Source: Halanaerobiales bacterium
Lineage (GTDB): Bacteria; Bacillota; Halanaerobiia; Halanaerobiales; M55B127
Assembly (NCBI GenBank): GCA_018399995.1
Contig: JAGYMU010000007.1
Span: 1-50,654, forward strand
Reading direction: 5' to 3'
DNA length: 50,654 nucleotides
Shown here: positions 46,970 to 50,654 of the stretch, piece by piece
Numbering within the stretch: the first letter of the stretch is position 1
How the letters are laid out: the number at the start of each line of letters is the position of its first letter
The notes under the pieces: model-generated
Seen by the model: only the letters and a program-made list of their open reading frames with translations
The model's database searches: none
Told to the model about the DNA's origin: nothing
Made by a program: the position numbers and the translations under genes

Positions 46970-47326
46970 ATGAAGCTTAATTATAAGCTCTGGTTGGAAG
47001 AAGATAACAACAGATTATTTGGAGATGGTCCAGCTGATATATTAAGGCTGGTTGATAAATATGGTTCTTTAAGAAAGGCAGCAGCAAAAATCAATATGTC
47101 TTACAGCCAGGCCTGGCAGTTGATTGACAAGTTGGAGCATAAATTAGGGTTTAAGCTTTTAGAAAAACAGGTTGGCGGTAGAAATGGTGGCGGTTCTACA
47201 CTAACTGCTAAAGGTCGTTTATTAAAGGATACTTTTTTAAAGTTCCGCAGTGAAGCTAGACGGCAAATGTCGAAATTGGAAGTCAAACACTTCACAAAAA
47301 GTTTTAAAGAAAAACTAAAAGAATAA
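46970..47326 (+). CDS. ModE-type DNA-binding regulator, HTH domain only
   Basis: The track's 46961 start has no room for a ribosome site. The ATG at 46970 follows AGGG by 9 bases. The product (118 residues) is a winged helix of the LysR/ModE-N type: DILRLVDKYGSLRKAAAKINMSYSQAWQLIDKLEHKLGFKLLEKQVGG. The C-terminal molybdate-binding (TOBE) repeats of full ModE are absent, as in many short ModE-like proteins. A ModE-like operator lies 11-38 bases after its stop codon, before the ABC genes. That supports control of metal uptake. Confidence 0.9.
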   Translation: MKLNYKLWLEEDNNRLFGDGPADILRLVDKYGSLRKAAAKINMSYSQAWQLIDKLEHKLGFKLLEKQVGGRNGGGSTLTAKGRLLKDTFLKFRSEARRQMSKLEVKHFTKSFKEKLKE

Positions 47327-47336
47327 TTTTTTTCTT

Positions 47337-47364
47337 ATCGTTATATGTAGTTACAAATAACGAA
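47337..47364 (+). promoter_or_regulatory. ModE-like operator before the ABC uptake genes
   Basis: An almost perfect inverted repeat with half sites ATCGTTAT and ATAACGAA, centred on TGTAGTTACA, spans 28 bases. It sits 22 bases before the binding-protein ATG and right after the ModE-like gene. E. coli ModE boxes have the form ATCGNTATATA-N6-TATATAACGAT, which this resembles closely in both halves. Confidence 0.8.
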
Positions 47365-47385
47365 AATGATTGGAGGAATAAGATA

Positions 47386-48393
47386 ATGAAAGTATTCAAT
47401 AAGAAGTTAACTACATTTTTTTTATTATATGTTTTGATATCCATATTTTTTTCTTACTCTGTACTGGCAGGTGAAGTAATAACAGACATGGCAGGCAGGG
47501 AAGTAGAACTACCAGAAGAGGTCAATAGAATTGTGACATCCTACCGTTCAGCCACACAATTTGTGTTTTGTTTGGGTGTTCAGGAAAAATTGGTTGCCTC
47601 TGATCTTAGTTTTGAAAGGATATCATTATTTCAGAAACTTTATAATGGTGAAAAGCTGCCCAATGTAGGTTCGAAAAGACATGGATTGAATATAGAACAG
47701 ATTTTAGAGGTTGATCCAGATCTTGTCATATTATTTCCGCATAATGATGGACCTAAGGTGGCTGATAAGTTAGAGGAATTTAATGTAGCCTCAATTATAA
47801 TAGAACCAGAAAGTTATCAAAAAATACGTGAAGCCACTCAAATACTGGGTAGGGCTTTTGGAGTTGAAAAAAGGGCTTTAGATGTAATAAACCAATATGA
47901 TAGGATTAATGCCCTTGTTGTAGATAGAGATAAAATAGAAGAAAAAAAATCTGTGTATTTTGCTAATTCAGATTTATTTGACACAGTTGGCAAAAATATG
48001 CTGCAGACCAGTATGATCGAATTGGCTGGCGGAATTAATCCTGCCAAAGAAGTAAAAGATGGATTCATTAAAACATCTTTGGAAGAATTGATGAACTGGG
48101 ATCCAGATTATATAGTTGTATCGCAGTATTACAGCGGAACGATTGAAGAGCTAGCAAATAGAGTTGAATTACAGGCTTTAAAAGCTGTTAAAAACGGAAA
48201 CATCTACAGGTTTCCTTCCAGGGTAGAACCCTGGGATTTCCCCAGTCCTTCTTCTTATTTAGGGATTGTCTGGTTGGCTGAAAAATTGTATCCTGAAAAA
48301 TATACCGATTTAGATATAGAACAGGTTGTTGAAAAATATTATAATACCCTCTATGATAAGAGTTATTCTGAATTGGGGGGATCAAATCTTTAA
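47386..48393 (+). CDS. ABC-transporter binding protein, molybdate/tungstate or iron-chelate type
   Basis: This 335-residue periplasmic binding protein of the BtuF/FepB/MolA (TroA-like) class starts with a signal peptide ending near YSVLA|GEV and no lipobox. TDMAGREVELPEEVNRIVTSY and LNIEQILEVDPDLVIL are the typical first-domain landmarks, linked by a long helix to the second domain. The class carries iron-siderophore, B12 or, in MolA, molybdate/tungstate. The operator and neighbours suggest molybdate or tungstate here; this is an inference. No permease gene follows. Confidence 0.88.
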   Translation: MKVFNKKLTTFFLLYVLISIFFSYSVLAGEVITDMAGREVELPEEVNRIVTSYRSATQFVFCLGVQEKLVASDLSFERISLFQKLYNGEKLPNVGSKRHGLNIEQILEVDPDLVILFPHNDGPKVADKLEEFNVASIIIEPESYQKIREATQILGRAFGVEKRALDVINQYDRINALVVDRDKIEEKKSVYFANSDLFDTVGKNMLQTSMIELAGGINPAKEVKDGFIKTSLEELMNWDPDYIVVSQYYSGTIEELANRVELQALKAVKNGNIYRFPSRVEPWDFPSPSSYLGIVWLAEKLYPEKYTDLDIEQVVEKYYNTLYDKSYSELGGSNL

Positions 48394-48410
48394 TATAGAA
48401 GGTGAAGCAT

Positions 48411-49178
48411 ATGTTAAAAGTAAAGAACCTTAGTTTTTCTTATAATAGTGAATGGACTATTAAAAATATCAATTTTAGCATTCAAAAACAAGAATTCTCC
48501 TGCCTTCTGGGGGCAAATGGATCAGGGAAAACAACAATTTTAAAGTGTTTAAATAAAGTTCTCAACAAAGATGAGGGACAGATCAAAATAGATGAGGTTG
48601 ATATAGATAATTTAACTCAAAGTGAGATAGCAAGATATATTAGTATGGTCCCCCAGGAACACTCGATCGTTTTTTCTTATAAGGTTTTAGATGTTGTTAC
48701 GATGGGAGTTACACCCTATTTAAAGTTTGGTAAAATGCCCAAGAGCAGTGATTTTGAGAAGGCATTTTCAGTATTAGAGCAGCTGGATATAGAACATCTC
48801 TCTGATAGACAGTATAATCAATTGAGCGGAGGGGAAAAACAGCTGGTTTTAATTGCCAGAGCATTGATGCAAAACACAGGCTATTTGATTATGGATGAAC
48901 CTACAGCTCATCTGGATTTCAAAAATAAGAACTTATTGATGAGGGAGATAAGAAAGTTAACGAAAAATAGTCCTACAGGTGTTATTATGGCTTTACATGA
49001 CCCCAACTTAGCCTTGAAATACTGTGATCGTGTAATCATAATAAAAAACGGCAATATTATGGCTGATGGAGCTACAGAGCAGATTATGACAGGTACTAAC
49101 CTGGGGTCGGCTTATGATATTGATATAAAAATAAATCAAAATACAAGAGGAATTGAGATAGCCCTTCCCGAAATATAA
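48411..49178 (+). CDS. ABC-transporter ATPase, FepC/BtuD/MolC type
   Basis: I start at the ATG at 48411, six bases after GAAGGTG, not the track's GTG at 48402. This gives 255 residues with Walker A LLGANGSGKTT, signature LSGGEKQLVLIARA and Walker B GYLIMDEPTAHLD. It belongs to the cobalamin/Fe3+-siderophore class and should energise uptake of the ligand bound by the preceding gene's product. It lies 17 bases downstream. The usual FecCD permease gene is missing from this operon, so a permease must be encoded elsewhere. Confidence 0.92.
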   Translation: MLKVKNLSFSYNSEWTIKNINFSIQKQEFSCLLGANGSGKTTILKCLNKVLNKDEGQIKIDEVDIDNLTQSEIARYISMVPQEHSIVFSYKVLDVVTMGVTPYLKFGKMPKSSDFEKAFSVLEQLDIEHLSDRQYNQLSGGEKQLVLIARALMQNTGYLIMDEPTAHLDFKNKNLLMREIRKLTKNSPTGVIMALHDPNLALKYCDRVIIIKNGNIMADGATEQIMTGTNLGSAYDIDIKINQNTRGIEIALPEI

Positions 49179-49204
49179 TATAAATGGGAAGGGAGTTTTT
49201 TATT
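49162..49204 (+). terminator. Hairpin with T-run overlapping the azlC ribosome site
   Basis: CCCTTCCC (49162-49169) and GGGAAGGG (49186-49193) form a perfect 8-bp stem around a 16-base loop, followed by AGTTTTTTATTTT. This fits a terminator for the ABC genes. The 3' arm also contains the GGGAAGGGAG ribosome site of azlC, so the same hairpin would hide that start. Confidence 0.7.
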
Positions 49205-49888
49205 TTGAGCTACAAAAGCAGTATTAAATCCGCATTTAAATCTGCATTGCCAATTATCATGGGCTATATTCCGATTGGAATTAGTTATGGCATTCTAGCA
49301 TTAAGTACTGACTTATCACCCTACCTTATTGTTGGGATGTCGATATTTGTATTTGCTGGTTCTTCTCAACTGATAGCGGTAAATATGTTAACTGCTCAAG
49401 CCACTGTTATCCCAATAATCATGACTACTTTTTTAGTTAATTTAAGGCATATCTTGATGAGTGCCACTTTAAGTTTGCATTTTAAAAAAACACCCTCCAG
49501 ATTGCTCCCATTAATTGGTTTTTTAATTACCGATGAATCTTTTGCGGTTGGTAATACCCTTTTGCAAGATAAAAAAGAAAATAGAGGATTATATTTTTTA
49601 GTAATGGGTTTTAGTGCCTATATGGGATGGGTTTTAAGTAGTTTGATTGGTGTTTTAATAGGAAGATATTTTATAAACTTTAAAATTCCGGTCATAGATT
49701 TTGTTTTACCAGCTATGTTTATAATTCTTTTAATTATGCAGATTAGAGATAAAATGGATATAGCTGTATCGATAATAGCCGCTGTTCTTTCTATTATTTT
49801 CTTTTTTATATGCCCGGGTAATTGGAATATCATAATAGCTACCGTTTTGGCAGCCGTAATAGGGGTGATTTTAGAAGATGCAATATAA
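49205..49888 (+). CDS. azlC: AzlC-family branched-chain amino-acid exporter subunit
   Basis: I prefer the TTG at 49205, with AAGGGAG at good spacing, to the track's ATG at 49184, which has no ribosome site. The protein (227 residues) has about six membrane segments and the family stretches ALPIIMGYIPIGISYGIL, FVFAGSSQLIAVNML and FLITDESFAV. AzlC pairs with AzlD to export branched-chain amino acids or analogues. AzlD follows with an 11-base overlap. There is no obvious functional link to the purine genes, so this probably starts the next unit. Confidence 0.9.
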   Translation: MSYKSSIKSAFKSALPIIMGYIPIGISYGILALSTDLSPYLIVGMSIFVFAGSSQLIAVNMLTAQATVIPIIMTTFLVNLRHILMSATLSLHFKKTPSRLLPLIGFLITDESFAVGNTLLQDKKENRGLYFLVMGFSAYMGWVLSSLIGVLIGRYFINFKIPVIDFVLPAMFIILLIMQIRDKMDIAVSIIAAVLSIIFFFICPGNWNIIIATVLAAVIGVILEDAI

Positions 49889-50198
49889 ATACTTGTTGAT
49901 GGTTATCGGGATGGCCTTGGTTACCTATATTCCCAGAATGCTGCCCGTAACTTTACTATCCAGAATCAAAATACCTGATCTTTTAATAAGGATTTTAAAG
50001 TTTGTAGGGCCAGCTATTTTAGCTTCACTTTTAGCTCCAGCTATATTTATTTCTGATGGTGCAGTTGATATTTCTTTTAATAATATCTATTTAATAGCAG
50101 CAGTACCGACTTTTTTAACAGCATATTTAACAAAGAGTATTTTTACTACAGTATTTTTAGGTATGTTTTATTTATATATTTTTACAACAATAATCTAA
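49878..50198 (+). CDS. azlD: AzlD-family membrane subunit
   Basis: This 106-residue protein with about four membrane helices is the small partner of AzlC. It shows TYIPRMLPVTLLSRIKIPDLL and LKFVGPAILASLLAP, which are typical of AzlD. It overlaps azlC by 11 bases, with its ATG in the end of azlC, so the two are translated together. Confidence 0.92.
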   Translation: MQYKYLLMVIGMALVTYIPRMLPVTLLSRIKIPDLLIRILKFVGPAILASLLAPAIFISDGAVDISFNNIYLIAAVPTFLTAYLTKSIFTTVFLGMFYLYIFTTII

Positions 50199-50211
50199 AA
50201 GAGGTGAAAAC

Positions 50212-50654
50212 ATGAAAATTAAAATTGATCTTTTTAGTGATACCGGCACAAGGCCTTCAGATGAAATGAGAAAATTTATGGCCGAAGCCAAAGTAGGAGA
50301 TGAACAACTTTTAGAAGATCCCAGTGTTAATAAACTGACTTCGATGGCTGCAGAATTATTAGGCAAAGAGGGGGCAATCTATTTACCCTCGGGCCTGATG
50401 GCTAATCAAATTTCTTTTGCAGTCCACTGCAACCCAGGTGATGAGATCATAATGGATAGAAGTGCTCATCCTATTCACTATGAAGCAGGGGCTACTGCAG
50501 TGATCAGTGGGGCATCTATTCGGAGAATTGACGGAGTTAAGGGGGTATTCCAAACAGAGCAGTTCTTAGAGGCAGTTAGAACTGAGGAATACCATGACCC
50601 CCAAAGTAAAGTTTTATCGATTGAACAGACTTCTAATCTGGGAGGAGGAACAAT
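50212..50654 (+). CDS. Threonine-aldolase-family PLP enzyme, 3' end outside window
   Basis: This gene is missing from the ORF track because it runs off the edge. An ATG at 50212 follows AAAGAGGTG, and the frame is open to the last base (147 residues). It begins IDLFSDTGTRPSDEMRKFMA and has LLEDPSVNKLTSMAAELLGK and YLPSGLMANQISFAVHCNPGDEI. These are the N-terminal landmarks of low-specificity L-threonine aldolase, which splits threonine to glycine and acetaldehyde. The PLP lysine would lie beyond the window. A related beta-eliminating lyase is possible. Confidence 0.85.
   Translation, partial: MKIKIDLFSDTGTRPSDEMRKFMAEAKVGDEQLLEDPSVNKLTSMAAELLGKEGAIYLPSGLMANQISFAVHCNPGDEIIMDRSAHPIHYEAGATAVISGASIRRIDGVKGVFQTEQFLEAVRTEEYHDPQSKVLSIEQTSNLGGGT

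Noticed and set aside
1-50654. CRISPR arrays, rRNA or tRNA genes
   Set aside because: No regularly spaced repeats and no recognisable rRNA or tRNA sequence were seen on either strand by reading; tRNAs were not searched by program.

Overview
This looks like a low-GC chromosome segment from a strictly anaerobic, salt-adapted, Firmicutes-like bacterium. Halanaerobiales is my best guess, and it is an inference. It rests on clostridial-type operons and ribosome binding sites, T-box control of arginine genes, a betaine uptake system, oxygen-sensitive enzymes (aldehyde:ferredoxin oxidoreductase, iron alcohol dehydrogenase) and two ABC binding proteins with signal peptides but no lipobox, which suggests a two-membrane cell. 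No rRNA, tRNA or CRISPR array was seen.

Left part (1-9.8 kb): a cut-off IS110 transposase, then leftward argG-argH behind a promoter and a complete T-box leader. Next come a leftward housekeeping group (ECF S-component, TGS GTPase, DUF1893, DUF2177) and an ISL3 insertion sequence with visible inverted repeats. A 1.15 kb gene-poor stretch follows, holding a frameshifted ORF remnant, a three-copy ~28-bp repeat and hairpins.

Middle (9.8-24.6 kb): leftward tungsten-type aldehyde oxidoreductase plus alcohol dehydrogenase, and a betaine/choline ABC operon led by a non-pyrrolysine MttB-family methyltransferase. Then rightward walJ-like, rlmH, dCMP deaminase-like, OsmC and a secreted unknown. An IS200/IS605 element follows with intact TnpA and wrecked TnpB.

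Right part (24.6-50.6 kb): a long rightward purine-catabolism island. Two unusual PLP enzymes, an XRE-cupin regulator, a YgeY-type hydrolase and a YgeW-type carbamoyltransferase come first. A decayed purine permease, a three-subunit xanthine dehydrogenase, an 8-oxoguanine-deaminase-like enzyme and SsnA follow. Then comes a second, four-subunit molybdenum hydroxylase whose large subunit is divided into two genes as in nicotinate dehydrogenase. A P-loop protein, a PreA/DHOD-like iron-sulfur flavoprotein, adenine deaminase and an AzgA permease follow. The island ends with molybdenum support: a MocA-like cytidylyltransferase, a ModE DNA-binding-domain protein, a ModE-like operator, and a binding protein plus ATPase with no permease between them. 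AzlC/AzlD and a truncated threonine-aldolase-like gene close the window.

Working model (inference): AzgA imports purine bases, and adenine and 8-oxoguanine are deaminated. Two Mo-hydroxylases oxidise the ring, and the DHOD-like protein may do a reductive step. YgeW/YgeY and the PLP enzymes would break the opened skeleton to carbamoyl phosphate, ammonia and small acids. The island lacks YgfK, a hydantoinase and the usual diaminopropionate ammonia-lyase, so it appears to be a variant of the Yge/Ssn/Xdh-type purine pathway.
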